From an uncultured Ruminococcus sp. (lineage in GTDB: Bacteria; Bacillota; Clostridia; Monoglobales; Monoglobaceae), in NCBI GenBank assembly GCA_902766745.1, contig CACXES010000141.1, forward strand, positions 122,759-186,758: a DNA stretch of 64,000 bases, given 5' to 3'. This document shows, piece after piece, positions 33,994 through 43,703 of this stretch. The notes beneath the pieces were generated by a model. It was given only the letters and a program-made list of their open reading frames with translations. It was not told the origin of the DNA and did not search any database. A program made the position numbers and the translations under genes. Position 1 is the stretch's first letter, and every line of letters starts with the position of its first letter.

Positions 33994-34104
33994 GCTTCGG
34001 CGGAGAGATACAGACGTTTTTCTTTTGATTGAATTACAAGAGATACAGAGATTAGAGATATATAGATTAAAGCAAACAGATTGATTTGGAAAGGATGAAA
34101 TGCC

Positions 34105-34662
34105 GTGCCTGCGGATACAAGAAACAGAAGAGCAGCATCGGAAAATTTAAAAAATATATACGGCAGGGACAGATTGTATTCAAATTCAAATGCGGCATAT
34201 GATTTACCTGCTTACTACCCCGACCGGACACCGCCGAGGAAGAGAGAAGAGCGTGTGCCGCAGACCGCAAAAAAACGTACGGCTGCCGTGTCGAATCGGA
34301 GTATAAGACGTATGATTACGATTGTTATGGCGGTCTTTGTTGCGGCGGCTATTATACTGTGCAGGTACATAAGTATCATGAACGGGAACAGAGAAATCAG
34401 CCGTCTTGAAAAGCAGTATGCACAGCTTGTATCGGAGAATCAGGCGATGCAGGTCAAGATAAGCGGCGCAATAGAAAACGGAGAGATTGAAAAGAAGGCA
34501 CGGGAGGAGCTTGGAATGATGGCTCCGGAATCGTATCAGGTATTTTATATTGATATGGATATGCCTGACGGCGGCATGGGCGGCAGTATGGCTGAGGAGT
34601 CGGAGGATGCGGTTCTCGGCACGCCCGGCACGCTTATGAATGCTTTTAGAGTTTTAAAATAG
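34105..34662 (+). CDS. ftsL: FtsL-like septum formation protein
   Basis: 185 residues from a GTG start 9 nt after AAAGGA. A basic cytoplasmic region (1-66) is followed by one transmembrane helix (about 69-90) and a coiled coil (95-128) ending in KKAREELGMMAPE, the typical FtsL/DivIC pattern. FtsL joins FtsB and FtsQ to activate the FtsW-PBP septal synthase. Both the long N-terminus and the Met/Gly-rich tail exceed the Bacillus protein. Assignment rests on topology and position between rsmH and the PBP gene. Confidence 0.85.
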   Translation: MPADTRNRRAASENLKNIYGRDRLYSNSNAAYDLPAYYPDRTPPRKREERVPQTAKKRTAAVSNRSIRRMITIVMAVFVAAAIILCRYISIMNGNREISRLEKQYAQLVSENQAMQVKISGAIENGEIEKKAREELGMMAPESYQVFYIDMDMPDGGMGGSMAEESEDAVLGTPGTLMNAFRVLK

Positions 34663-34691
34663 AAATATACTGAATATAATATAGCTGAGAG

Positions 34692-34712
34692 ACCGAGGGC
34701 AACCTCGGTTTT
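34692..34712 (+). terminator. Short hairpin with T tract between ftsL and pbp
   Basis: ACCGAGG and CCTCGGT pair around GCAA and are followed by TTT. Inside the operon, so it may act as a partial attenuator setting the ratio of upstream to downstream expression. Confidence 0.5.
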
Positions 34713-34797
34713 CCGACACATTAAAGGTGCCGTTCGACCTGTATTTCGGACGGCATATTTTGAATTTTTGGTTTGAATATGGCGGAGAGGTGTGAAT

Positions 34798-37089
34798 ATG
34801 GCGGATAAAAGAAATGCATCTGGCAGAAGAAGCGCATCGGACAGCAGAATAAAAAACGGCGGCAAGCCTCTGCACAGAAAGAGGCTGGGGCTTATATGCT
34901 TGGTGTTTGCCGGGATATTTACTGCGCTTTTGGGCAGGGTTTTTTGGCATCAGACGGTAAGGGGCGAGGAGCTTTCAAGGGCGGCGCTCGAGCAGCAGAC
35001 CAGCGATAATACGGTCAGTGCAAAGCGCGGAAAAATCTACGACCGAAATTACAAGGTTCTTGCAAGCAACGTCACGGTGGAGACGATCAGCATTACTCCG
35101 TCGAATTTGAGAACGTCTATCGAGAAGGCAGGAATGTCTGTTCAGACCGTGGCGGATGAATTTGCGAGAATGTTAAATCTGAATAGTGAAGAAATAAGCG
35201 GAAAGATAAATAAGACAAACAGCGGCTTTGAGTATATAAAGAAGAAGGCTGAGAAGGAAGAGGCAGATGCCGTACGCACATATGTTGATGAGCATAAGCT
35301 GTCGGGCGTAAAGTTTGTTGACGATGTAAAGAGATATTATCCGTACAACAATCTTGCATCTCACGTTATCGGCTTTGTGGGCTCTGACAATCAGGGCCTT
35401 GAGGGAATAGAGAGCGTTTACGACAGCACCCTGAGCGGCGTTCCGGGAAGGGTAATCAGCAGCCGAGAGACGGCAGGAATAGATACTGGCTCCGACTACG
35501 AGAGCTATATTGAGGCTCAGGACGGCTACAGTGTGGTTCTGACCATTGACGAGGTAATACAGAGCTACGTCGAAAAACATCTTGAGGAAGCACGCATATC
35601 AAATCAGCTTGAAGAGGGAGCGGCGTGCATAGTTATGGATGTTAAAAGCGGAGACATCCTTGCGATGGCAACTAAGCCGGACTATGACCTGAATCAGCCG
35701 TTTGAGATAACAAAGCCCATTCTCGATAAGCATCCGGGCGCAGATGAGGAGCTTAAGAAGCTTGAGGGCACCGACTACTTAAACAAATTTAATGAGATAA
35801 TTCAGGTGGTGCGCCGAAATAAGGCGGTGGTTGACTCCTACGAGCCGGGTTCGACCTTCAAGGCGGTGGTTGCCTCCATGGCACTCGAAACAGGAGCATG
35901 CACCCTGGAGGATGTGTTTAGCTGCGGCGGCTCGCTCAGAGTTTTGACCGAGACGATACACTGTGCCAACAGGTCGGGCCACGGTACGCAGAAGTTCGCC
36001 GAGGCGGTGCAGAATTCCTGTAACCCTGCGTTCATTATGATAGGGCAGAAGATAGGCCATGAGCGGTTTTTGAAAGGGGTTCGTGCCTTCGGCTTCTTTG
36101 AGGAGACAGGAATAGAGCTGCCCGGTGAGACCGCCGGCGTCGGCTTTACAGAGGATAAGTTTACAGATGTCGATCTTGCGACCTCGTCCTTTGGTCAGTC
36201 CATCACCGTGACTCCGCTTCAGATGATAACGGCGGTCAGTGCCGTCGCAAACGGCGGATATTTGCATAAGCCTCACCTTGTGCGTGAAATAGTAAATTCG
36301 GATAACATTGTCGTTGAGAAGAACGAGTCTGAGGTTGTCAGACAGGTAATATCGGAGGATACAAGCAAGGTAATGTGCTCCATACTTGAATCCGTTGTAT
36401 CAAAGGGCGGAGGTAAAAACGCATATCTTGCCGGCTACAGAGTGGCGGGAAAGACCGGTACCTCCGAGAAAATTCCGAGAGGCAACGGAAAGTACGTTGC
36501 GTCGTTTATCGGCTTTGCCCCTGCGGACGATCCGCAGATTGCGTGCCTGGTGATACTTGACCAGCCGGCAGCCGGAAGACCGTATTACGGCGGAACGATT
36601 GCCGCACCGGTGGTTAAGAATATACTTGAAGAGAGCCTTCAGTACTTAGGGGTTGAACCCAAGTACAGCGAGGAGGAAAAGACCTTTGCCGAAAGTGAAA
36701 TACCCGACATTTCGGGCAAGTCCACAGAGGAGGCAACACGGATTTTGGGCGAAGCGGGATTTGAAATACGAATAAAAGGCAGCGGCAAAACCGTTACCGA
36801 CCAGCTTCCGAAGGCGCATACCCATCTCGCCAAAGACGGTACGGTGGTTGCTTATACCGACGGAGAAAAAATGGTGAGAAGCGTGACTGTGCCGGATGTC
36901 AGCGGAATGGGGGCGGCAGAAGCCTCCGCAATTCTCACGGGAGTGGGACTGAACGTTCATATAAAGGGTGCGGCAGGCAGCGGAGAGGCGTTGTGTACTT
37001 ATCAAAGTCCTGCGGCCGGAACCATTGTGGAGCCGGGAACCGTTATATCCATAGATTTCAGCTTCTCGGATGCAAGTGTTGCGGACTGA
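34798..37089 (+). CDS. spoVD: Class B PBP with PASTA domains (SpoVD/FtsI type)
   Basis: 763 residues. Membrane anchor (29-48), pedestal starting at AKRGKIYDRN, transpeptidase with STFK (catalytic Ser352), SCN (407-409) and KTGTSE (552-557). Two PASTA domains (about 625-690 and 695-760) follow. It cross-links septal peptidoglycan; PASTA domains bind uncross-linked muropeptides. The ATG at 34798 is 7 nt after GGAGAGG; a GTG at 34792 is too close. Which role it has, vegetative division or spore cortex, cannot be settled, as only one such gene is in the cluster. Confidence 0.95.
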   Translation: MADKRNASGRRSASDSRIKNGGKPLHRKRLGLICLVFAGIFTALLGRVFWHQTVRGEELSRAALEQQTSDNTVSAKRGKIYDRNYKVLASNVTVETISITPSNLRTSIEKAGMSVQTVADEFARMLNLNSEEISGKINKTNSGFEYIKKKAEKEEADAVRTYVDEHKLSGVKFVDDVKRYYPYNNLASHVIGFVGSDNQGLEGIESVYDSTLSGVPGRVISSRETAGIDTGSDYESYIEAQDGYSVVLTIDEVIQSYVEKHLEEARISNQLEEGAACIVMDVKSGDILAMATKPDYDLNQPFEITKPILDKHPGADEELKKLEGTDYLNKFNEIIQVVRRNKAVVDSYEPGSTFKAVVASMALETGACTLEDVFSCGGSLRVLTETIHCANRSGHGTQKFAEAVQNSCNPAFIMIGQKIGHERFLKGVRAFGFFEETGIELPGETAGVGFTEDKFTDVDLATSSFGQSITVTPLQMITAVSAVANGGYLHKPHLVREIVNSDNIVVEKNESEVVRQVISEDTSKVMCSILESVVSKGGGKNAYLAGYRVAGKTGTSEKIPRGNGKYVASFIGFAPADDPQIACLVILDQPAAGRPYYGGTIAAPVVKNILEESLQYLGVEPKYSEEEKTFAESEIPDISGKSTEEATRILGEAGFEIRIKGSGKTVTDQLPKAHTHLAKDGTVVAYTDGEKMVRSVTVPDVSGMGAAEASAILTGVGLNVHIKGAAGSGEALCTYQSPAAGTIVEPGTVISIDFSFSDASVAD

Positions 37090-37229
37090 GCATGTGTAAA
37101 TACAAATTCGGAAATTTGCAGGATTTGAATCGGAATCCACCGCTAAAGAGATGTGCTTAGGTTATATAAATTTACTATGAATATATAGATTCAGAATATT
37201 ATACATTCATTACGAAAGGATGAATACAA

Positions 37230-38681
37230 ATGAAGCTTACGGAAATTCTTGCCGATGTAGATGTAAAGAAAATCATAGGAGCAGAGCAGCTCAATATTAC
37301 GGGCATTGCCTTCAATTCAATGGAGGTCAGACCGGGAAATATATTTGTGTGTATAAGCGGCTTTAAGACGGACGGACACAAGTATGCCCCCGATGCAATA
37401 GAGCGTGGTGCAATAGCGATAATTGCGGAGAGGGATCTAAGTGAGCTGGGTGTGACCTGCATTGTGTGTGACAACACACGTGCGGCACTGGCGGCGGCCG
37501 CCGCTGCCTTTTACGGACATCCGGAGCGGAGGTTTCGGCTTATAGGAATCACAGGGACAAACGGAAAGACAACGGCGACATATCTTATTAAGTCCGTGCT
37601 GGAATCCCTCGGCAGAAAGGTCGGACTCATCGGCACAAATCAGAATATGATAGGGGCGGAGATTATTCCGTCAAAGCATACCACGCCGGACGCACTCGAG
37701 CTTATGAAGCTTTTCTCGCAGATGGCGGAGAAGGGTGCCGAGTACGTTGTTATGGAGGTGTCGTCCCACTCATTGGCTTTGGACCGTGTTACGGCGTGCC
37801 GCTTTGACGTTGGTGCGTTCACGAATATAACGCAGGATCACCTTGACTTCCATGAAACAATGGAAAAATATCTTGAGGCAAAGGGAATACTCTTCGGAAT
37901 ATCCAAGGCAGGAGTTATTAACCGTGACGACGACGGCTCGGATTATCTTATCGGCTGCTCAAAGTGCGACAGACTTCTGACCTACGGAATCGATAACGAG
38001 TGCGACCTTCGTGCCTCCGAGGTTGAGCTTTCGGAAAAGGGGGTTGCCTTTAAGGTTACCTACGGCGGCAAGGATTATCATGTGGAGCTCGGTATTCCGG
38101 GTATGTTCTCGGTGTACAACGCTCTGACGGCACTCGGCTGCCTTGTGTCCGCAGGGATTCATATGGATGACGCCGTGGAGGGCTTGAAAAGTGCGCGCGG
38201 AGTAAAGGGCAGAGTTGAGGTTGTGGAGACAAACCGTGATTTCAGCGTTATTATCGACTATGCACATACGCCGGACGGACTTTATAATGTTATCAGAACC
38301 ATACGCGGATTTTGTAAGGGAAGGATTATAACCCTGTTCGGCTGCGGAGGTGACCGTGACGCCGGAAAGCGACCCAAAATGGGAAGGATTGCCGCGGAGC
38401 TGTCGGATTTCTGTGTTGTGACCTCGGATAATCCGCGGTCAGAGGATCCTGCCGCTATTATTGCTGACGTGGTTAAGGGCGTTGAAGGCGGAAAGTGCGA
38501 TTACAAGGTCGTTGTCAACCGCTTTGAGGCAATAGAAACGGCATTGGATATGGCACAGCCGAACGATGTGGTATTGCTTGCAGGTAAGGGACACGAGACT
38601 TATCAGATACTCGCTGACCGTACAATAGATTTTGATGAGAGAGAAATAGTAAGAAAGCTCTTAAATATACAAAGCGATTAA
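37230..38681 (+). CDS. murE: UDP-MurNAc-L-Ala-D-Glu:meso-DAP ligase
   Basis: 483 residues. Nucleotide loop GITGTNGKTTATYL (GTNGKTT at 109-115), and VMEVSSHSLALDRV in the central domain. SDNPRSEDP is the C-terminal DNPR motif that selects meso-diaminopimelate over lysine, consistent with lysA in the same window making DAP-linked metabolism. It adds the third residue of the stem peptide in the cytosol. Separated from the PBP gene by 140 bp of AT-rich DNA that may hold an internal promoter. Confidence 0.97.
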   Translation: MKLTEILADVDVKKIIGAEQLNITGIAFNSMEVRPGNIFVCISGFKTDGHKYAPDAIERGAIAIIAERDLSELGVTCIVCDNTRAALAAAAAAFYGHPERRFRLIGITGTNGKTTATYLIKSVLESLGRKVGLIGTNQNMIGAEIIPSKHTTPDALELMKLFSQMAEKGAEYVVMEVSSHSLALDRVTACRFDVGAFTNITQDHLDFHETMEKYLEAKGILFGISKAGVINRDDDGSDYLIGCSKCDRLLTYGIDNECDLRASEVELSEKGVAFKVTYGGKDYHVELGIPGMFSVYNALTALGCLVSAGIHMDDAVEGLKSARGVKGRVEVVETNRDFSVIIDYAHTPDGLYNVIRTIRGFCKGRIITLFGCGGDRDAGKRPKMGRIAAELSDFCVVTSDNPRSEDPAAIIADVVKGVEGGKCDYKVVVNRFEAIETALDMAQPNDVVLLAGKGHETYQILADRTIDFDEREIVRKLLNIQSD

Positions 38682-38730
38682 TTTAAAGCGGCGAAATATT
38701 TTTGTATCGAGAAGCGAGGGAGTATATAAG

Positions 38731-40122
38731 GTGGAAAAGATATTTACCGTAGAGATGGCTGCGCGTGCCGTGAACGGAGAGCTTGTGAACTGCACCGGCT
38801 GCACAGAGAAGAAAATAGGTTCTGTTTCAACCGATACCAGAACCATAAAAGAGGACGCCGTATTTGTGGCGTTAAAGGGAGACAGCAATGACGGCCACAA
38901 GTATGTGAAGATGGCTGTGGAGAAGGGAGCGGTGTGCTGCATTGTACAGCGCGGCGAGGACGTGCCCGAGGGATTGCCGTGCATTGTGACCGAGGATACG
39001 GCGCAGGCGCTGCTTGACCTTGCCGGGGCGTACAGACGCAGGTTTGATATACCTGTTGTGGCGGTGACCGGGAGCGTCGGAAAGACATCCACCCGAGGCA
39101 TGATTGCAAGCGTGCTGTCACAAAAGTATAAGACGCTTGCCACCGAGGGAAATTTCAACAACGGGATAGGTGTTCCGCATACCGTATTCCGAATGAATTT
39201 CGAGCATGAAATTGCTGTTTTGGAAATGGGAATGAACCATTTCGGCGAGCTTGCCGCAATTACTGCGGCAGCGGCACCCGATACAGCGGTTATAACCAAT
39301 GTGGGAGAGGCGCATATCGAAAACTTAGGCAGCCGTGAGGGTATACTCAAGGCAAAGCTTGAGATTCTTCAGGGGCTGACCCACGGAGGAACGGTTATAC
39401 TTTGCGGAGATAATGATCTGCTTTGGAGTGTGAACGGAACCATTGATTTTGAAACGGTGTACTGCGGAATAAACAATTCAAGATGTGATTTGATTGCGGA
39501 AAACGTGAAGGTGTCCTCGGACGGTACGGACTTCAGCTTTAAGTACGAAGACAGGCGATATGAGGCACATATAAGCGTTCCGGGAGTGCACCATGTCTAT
39601 AATGCGTTAATCGCAATACTTGTGGGGACAAAGTACAATGTTCCGATGAACGATATACTTGCCGGTATACGGGAATTTGTGCCTGACGGCATGAGACAGG
39701 CGGCAGTGAGAATAGGCGACTTTACCGTTATTAAGGATTGCTATAACGCAAATCCCACATCAATGAGGTCGGGTTTGGAGGTTTTGTCGCTTTATGAAAC
39801 GGAGGGACGCCGTGTGGCGTGTCTCGGTGATATGATGGAGCTTGGAACTATATCGGAGTCTGCGCACACAGGCGTGGGTGAGCTTGTGCCGGGGTATAAG
39901 GTTGACTGCCTTATCACTGTGGGCGAAAGAGCCCGACTCATTGCCGAGGGTGCGGAAAAGGCGGGAATGGATCCGTGCCGCATATATTCCTTCAAAAGCA
40001 ATGAGGAGCTTTGCGAAAAGCTTTCGGATATTTTGGTGAAGGGCGACGTTATACTGCTTAAGGCATCAAGGAGCATGAGGCTTGAGCAGGTGGCGGATTA
40101 TATGGAGAAGAATCCGATTTAG
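38731..40122 (+). CDS. murF: UDP-MurNAc-tripeptide:D-Ala-D-Ala ligase
   Basis: 463 residues from a GTG start 9 nt after GAGGGAG. AVTGSVGKTSTR is the P-loop (114-120); NFNNGIGVPHTVFR and LEMGMNHFGE follow, as does KDCYNANPTSM, the MurF signature for the D-Ala-D-Ala site. It completes the UDP-MurNAc-pentapeptide. D-Ala comes from alr at the start of the window; the ddl ligase is not here. Directly after murE and before mraY, the usual order. Confidence 0.97.
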   Translation: MEKIFTVEMAARAVNGELVNCTGCTEKKIGSVSTDTRTIKEDAVFVALKGDSNDGHKYVKMAVEKGAVCCIVQRGEDVPEGLPCIVTEDTAQALLDLAGAYRRRFDIPVVAVTGSVGKTSTRGMIASVLSQKYKTLATEGNFNNGIGVPHTVFRMNFEHEIAVLEMGMNHFGELAAITAAAAPDTAVITNVGEAHIENLGSREGILKAKLEILQGLTHGGTVILCGDNDLLWSVNGTIDFETVYCGINNSRCDLIAENVKVSSDGTDFSFKYEDRRYEAHISVPGVHHVYNALIAILVGTKYNVPMNDILAGIREFVPDGMRQAAVRIGDFTVIKDCYNANPTSMRSGLEVLSLYETEGRRVACLGDMMELGTISESAHTGVGELVPGYKVDCLITVGERARLIAEGAEKAGMDPCRIYSFKSNEELCEKLSDILVKGDVILLKASRSMRLEQVADYMEKNPI

Positions 40123-40190
40123 CGGACTTTGAGAAATTCGACTTAATATTTAAGATAAAAGGCGTTAAGAAAAAGGAGAGGCGGAGGCTT

Positions 40191-41174
40191 ATGTATTTAT
40201 TAATCGGAGGAGTTACTGCGTTTATTATATCGATGATTTTAGGATTTGTGCTGATCCCCGTGCTGAGGAGACTGAAATTCGGACAGGAGATCCGGGAGGA
40301 GGGACCCAAGTGGCACGCAAAGAAATCAGGCACTCCTACAATGGGCGGATTGATTTTCATTACGGCTGTCGTTGCCTCGGCGGCGATAATGTATCTTGTC
40401 GGACTGTTTTTGGGCGTGGATATCCCCGTCGGAAGCAATATGGTTCTGCTGCTCTGTCTTTCTTTGGTATACGGTGCAATCGGATTTATTGACGATTACA
40501 TAAAGGTAATTTTAAAGAGAAATCTCGGTCTTACCGCGAAGCAGAAATTTTCGCTGCAGCTTTTGGCGGCAATCGCCTTCGTGTGCTGGGCGGTATACGG
40601 CGAGGATGTGGCAACCGTGGTTAAAATCCCGTTTGTCTCTGTGGAGTTTGATATCGGGATATGGTTTATTCCGTTTACGGTGCTGGTAATACTTGCGACG
40701 GTCAACAGCGTAAACCTGACAGACGGGCTTGACGGGCTTGCAACCTGCGTGACCTGTGTTGTGGCTCTGTTCTTTATGCTGTTTACCAAATACGGCGATT
40801 TTCCGAATACCGTTGTTGCGCTTTTTGCGGCGATTCTGCTCGGAAGCCTTTTGGGCTTTTTGATTTTTAACAAGTACCCGGCAAAGGTGTTTATGGGTGA
40901 TACGGGTTCGCTGTTTTTGGGCGGTGCGGTCTGCGGCATGGCTGTTTTGACGGAACAGCCGCTCATGTTGCTTGTGGTCGGATTTGTGTATGTTATGGAG
41001 TCGCTTTCGGTTATATTGCAGGTTATCTCCTACAAGACGACGGGAAAGAGGATTTTCAAAATGAGCCCGATACATCACCATTTTGAGATGTGCGGCTGGA
41101 AGGAAACAAAGGTTGTCGCCGTATTTACGGCGGTTACGGCAGTGCTGTGTACACTGATGTATATATACGGATAA
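40191..41174 (+). CDS. mraY: Phospho-MurNAc-pentapeptide translocase
   Basis: 327 residues, ten membrane helices. GTPTMGGL, GFIDDYIKV, NLTDGLDGLA, MGDTGSLFLGG and the HHHFE loop are the conserved cytoplasmic active-site motifs with their Asp residues. It transfers phospho-MurNAc-pentapeptide to undecaprenyl phosphate (the UppS product) to form lipid I. murD normally follows mraY; here the next gene is ftsW. Confidence 0.97.
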   Translation: MYLLIGGVTAFIISMILGFVLIPVLRRLKFGQEIREEGPKWHAKKSGTPTMGGLIFITAVVASAAIMYLVGLFLGVDIPVGSNMVLLLCLSLVYGAIGFIDDYIKVILKRNLGLTAKQKFSLQLLAAIAFVCWAVYGEDVATVVKIPFVSVEFDIGIWFIPFTVLVILATVNSVNLTDGLDGLATCVTCVVALFFMLFTKYGDFPNTVVALFAAILLGSLLGFLIFNKYPAKVFMGDTGSLFLGGAVCGMAVLTEQPLMLLVVGFVYVMESLSVILQVISYKTTGKRIFKMSPIHHHFEMCGWKETKVVAVFTAVTAVLCTLMYIYG

Positions 41175-41198
41175 CATAAAGGTTACGGAGGCTTAGAT

Positions 41199-42443
41199 AT
41201 GCAGGACAGAAAGTATGATAGCAGATACGCCGGCGAAAGATATATCCGACCGAAGTATTCGCAGAAAAGCACTGCGAGGCCGGTAAGCCGCAGCAGCGGA
41301 GGCTTTAAGCTTAGGATGAGCAGCGGCTCGGTGGACTATCTGTTTTTGGGAGCTGTAATTTTACTGCTGGCATACGGGCTTATTATGCAGTTTTCCGCAA
41401 GCAGCGGCACGGCGTATGCCAACTTCGGCAACGCATATCATTTTGTAATTCGTCAGGGAGCGGCGATGATTGTGGGCGGCTTACTGATGCTTTTTACGTC
41501 AAAGTTAGATTATCATACATACGGCGGAAAGGTGGGACTTGCGGCATATGCGACGGTGGCGGTTCTGCTTGTTGCGGTTTTGGTCGCCGGCGAGGAGGTT
41601 AACGGTGCAAAGCGTTGGATTTTTCACTTTCAGCCCTCCGAGTTGGCAAAGGCGGTAATCGTTGTTGTACTGGCATATTTTTTGAGTTTGCCGAATAAGC
41701 AGAGAGATTTGCGGCGTCTTGAGAGCCGTCCGGGCAGATACTTAGCGAGCGTTCTTGAAGGGGTAGTTGTTCCCCATGGTCTGATTGTTGGATTATATTG
41801 CCTTCTTCTGGCGTTTCAGCCGCACTTTTCCTGTATACTTCTGATAGTGGCTGTTGCGGCGGTTATGTTTGTTGCGGCGGGAATCCCATGGAGACACTGT
41901 GCAATATGCGGCGGAGCCGTAGTTACTGCGCTTGCCGTATATGGTATGAGTGCGGATTATCGAATGGCGAGAATGACATCGTTCCTCGATCCGTTTAAGG
42001 ATATGCGTGATACCGGATATCAGATTGTACAGTCACTGTACGCTATAGGCTCGGGCGGTATTTTCGGTGTCGGCCTCGGAAAGAGCAGGCAAAAGTTTCA
42101 GTCTCTGCCGGAGCCGCACAACGATTTTATTTTTTCCGTTCTCTGTGAGGAGCTCGGCTTTTTGGGTGCATTGGTTTTGATCCTTCTGTTCGTATTTTTG
42201 CTTTATCGCGGACTTAAAATTGCGAAGAATGCGCCGGACCTTTTCGGGACGCTTATGGCTACGGGGTTTGTGGCATTGGTTATAATACAGGCGGCGATGA
42301 ATATTGCCGTTGTTACGGCAAGTATTCCGGCAACGGGTATTCCGCTACCGTTTTTCAGCTACGGCGGTTCGGCAATTATTGTGACCATGGGGGAGCTTGG
42401 AATAGTCATGAATGTTTCAAGACAGTCGAAAATGCTTCTGTAA
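41199..42443 (+). CDS. ftsW: SEDS-family septal glycosyltransferase (FtsW/SpoVE)
   Basis: 414 residues. A basic, Ser-rich cytoplasmic N-terminus of about 45 residues precedes ten helices. Signatures are FLDPFKDMRDTGYQIVQSLYAIGSGG, PEPHNDFIFSVLCEELGF and PLPFFSYGGSA. It polymerises lipid II with the class B PBP at 34798. Position in the dcw cluster between mraY and murG makes it the FtsW/SpoVE member, while the gene at 14758 is the RodA candidate. The ATG at 41199 follows CGGAGG. Confidence 0.94.
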   Translation: MQDRKYDSRYAGERYIRPKYSQKSTARPVSRSSGGFKLRMSSGSVDYLFLGAVILLLAYGLIMQFSASSGTAYANFGNAYHFVIRQGAAMIVGGLLMLFTSKLDYHTYGGKVGLAAYATVAVLLVAVLVAGEEVNGAKRWIFHFQPSELAKAVIVVVLAYFLSLPNKQRDLRRLESRPGRYLASVLEGVVVPHGLIVGLYCLLLAFQPHFSCILLIVAVAAVMFVAAGIPWRHCAICGGAVVTALAVYGMSADYRMARMTSFLDPFKDMRDTGYQIVQSLYAIGSGGIFGVGLGKSRQKFQSLPEPHNDFIFSVLCEELGFLGALVLILLFVFLLYRGLKIAKNAPDLFGTLMATGFVALVIIQAAMNIAVVTASIPATGIPLPFFSYGGSAIIVTMGELGIVMNVSRQSKMLL

Positions 42444-42462
42444 ATGCCGGAAGATAACGGTG

Positions 42463-42492
42463 TATAATAATTGCGTATATAATAATTGCGTA
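42463..42492. repeat. 15-bp tandem duplication before murG
   Basis: TATAATAATTGCGTA occurs at 42463-42477 and, without change, at 42478-42492, ending just before the AGGAGGAG binding site of murG. Confidence 0.9.
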
Positions 42493-42509
42493 TATTAGGA
42501 GGAGTTTCT

Positions 42510-43628
42510 GTGAAATTTCTGTTTGCCGGCGGAGGAACTGCCGGACATATTAACCCGGCTCTTGCAATTGCGAACCGCCTGCGGGAGATGAACTCAGATG
42601 CGGAGGTACGCTTTGTGGGTACAAAGGAGGGGCTTGAGGCAGGGCTCATTCCCCACAGCGGTTATCCGCTTGATTTTATAAGAGTGCATGGGTTTGAACG
42701 TAAATACAGCTTTAAAACAATAAAGACCATGGCGGAGATTCCGTTTGCCATAGAGGTGTCAAAGCGGATTATCAAGGAGTTCAAGCCTGACGCAGTGGTG
42801 GGAACGGGCGGCTATGTATGCGGCCCGGTGCTGTATGCGGCGGCAAGGCTTAAGCTGCCGACCTTGGTGCATGAGTCAAATGCCTTTCCCGGGATAACAA
42901 CAAAGATTCTGTCGCAGTATGTGGACGAGGTGGCAGTAGGCATTGAAGCCGGAGAGAGGTATCTTCCGAAGGCGCGGAAAATTGTCTTTACCGGAAATCC
43001 CGTTCGGCCGTCAATGTTGACGGTGGATTCCTTTGCGGCGAGGAGAAGGCTCGGAATAGACAAAAAGCCGTTTATCGTTATATTTGGCGGGAGCCTCGGC
43101 GCAAGGGATTTTAACCGTGCAATGGCTGACTGGATATGCTCGGCTGCGGACAGAGGAGAGTATCACATTCTCATGGGAACGGGAAAGCTCAATCAATATG
43201 AAGCGGTGATTGACCGTTTTAAGGAAAACGGCTTTGACCTCGGGGCGCACCCGGATATAACGGTGAGTGAATATATATACGATATGGATATAGCGATGAA
43301 TGCGGCGGACCTTGTCATATCACGGGCAGGGGCAAGCACCCTGGCAGAGCTGACTGCGATAGGGAAGCCTGCGATACTTGTTCCGTCACCCTATGTGACT
43401 GATAATCATCAGGAGCATAACGCCCGTGCAGTGGAAAGCGGCGGCGGTGCGCTTGTGATAGCCGAGGCAGAGCTGACCGCCGAAAAAATCAATGCGGCGG
43501 TCTCCTCGATAGTTGGGGATAAGAAAAGGCTTGCCGCCATGGGTGAGGCATCGGCGAAGATGGGCGTTCGTGATTCGGCGGACCGAATTTGCGGCGAAAT
43601 CATGAAGCTGATAAAAAATAAGACATAA
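42510..43628 (+). CDS. murG: UDP-GlcNAc:lipid I N-acetylglucosaminyltransferase
   Basis: 372 residues from the GTG at 42510, placed by AGGAGGAG just upstream and by the family start KFLFAGGGTAGHINPALAIA; a TTG 24 bp earlier precedes that binding site. GTGGYVCGPV and HESNAFPG in the N-terminal domain and FGGSLGAR and ISRAGASTLAEL in the C-terminal domain bind lipid I and UDP-GlcNAc. It makes lipid II on the inner membrane face for the SEDS-PBP pairs. Confidence 0.97.
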   Translation: MKFLFAGGGTAGHINPALAIANRLREMNSDAEVRFVGTKEGLEAGLIPHSGYPLDFIRVHGFERKYSFKTIKTMAEIPFAIEVSKRIIKEFKPDAVVGTGGYVCGPVLYAAARLKLPTLVHESNAFPGITTKILSQYVDEVAVGIEAGERYLPKARKIVFTGNPVRPSMLTVDSFAARRRLGIDKKPFIVIFGGSLGARDFNRAMADWICSAADRGEYHILMGTGKLNQYEAVIDRFKENGFDLGAHPDITVSEYIYDMDIAMNAADLVISRAGASTLAELTAIGKPAILVPSPYVTDNHQEHNARAVESGGGALVIAEAELTAEKINAAVSSIVGDKKRLAAMGEASAKMGVRDSADRICGEIMKLIKNKT

Positions 43629-43703
43629 ATTGCTTTCACATAAAACGCCGACCCTCATATAACAATAGTGTAGATTATTGTTATATGAAACGGAGGCAGC
43701 AAA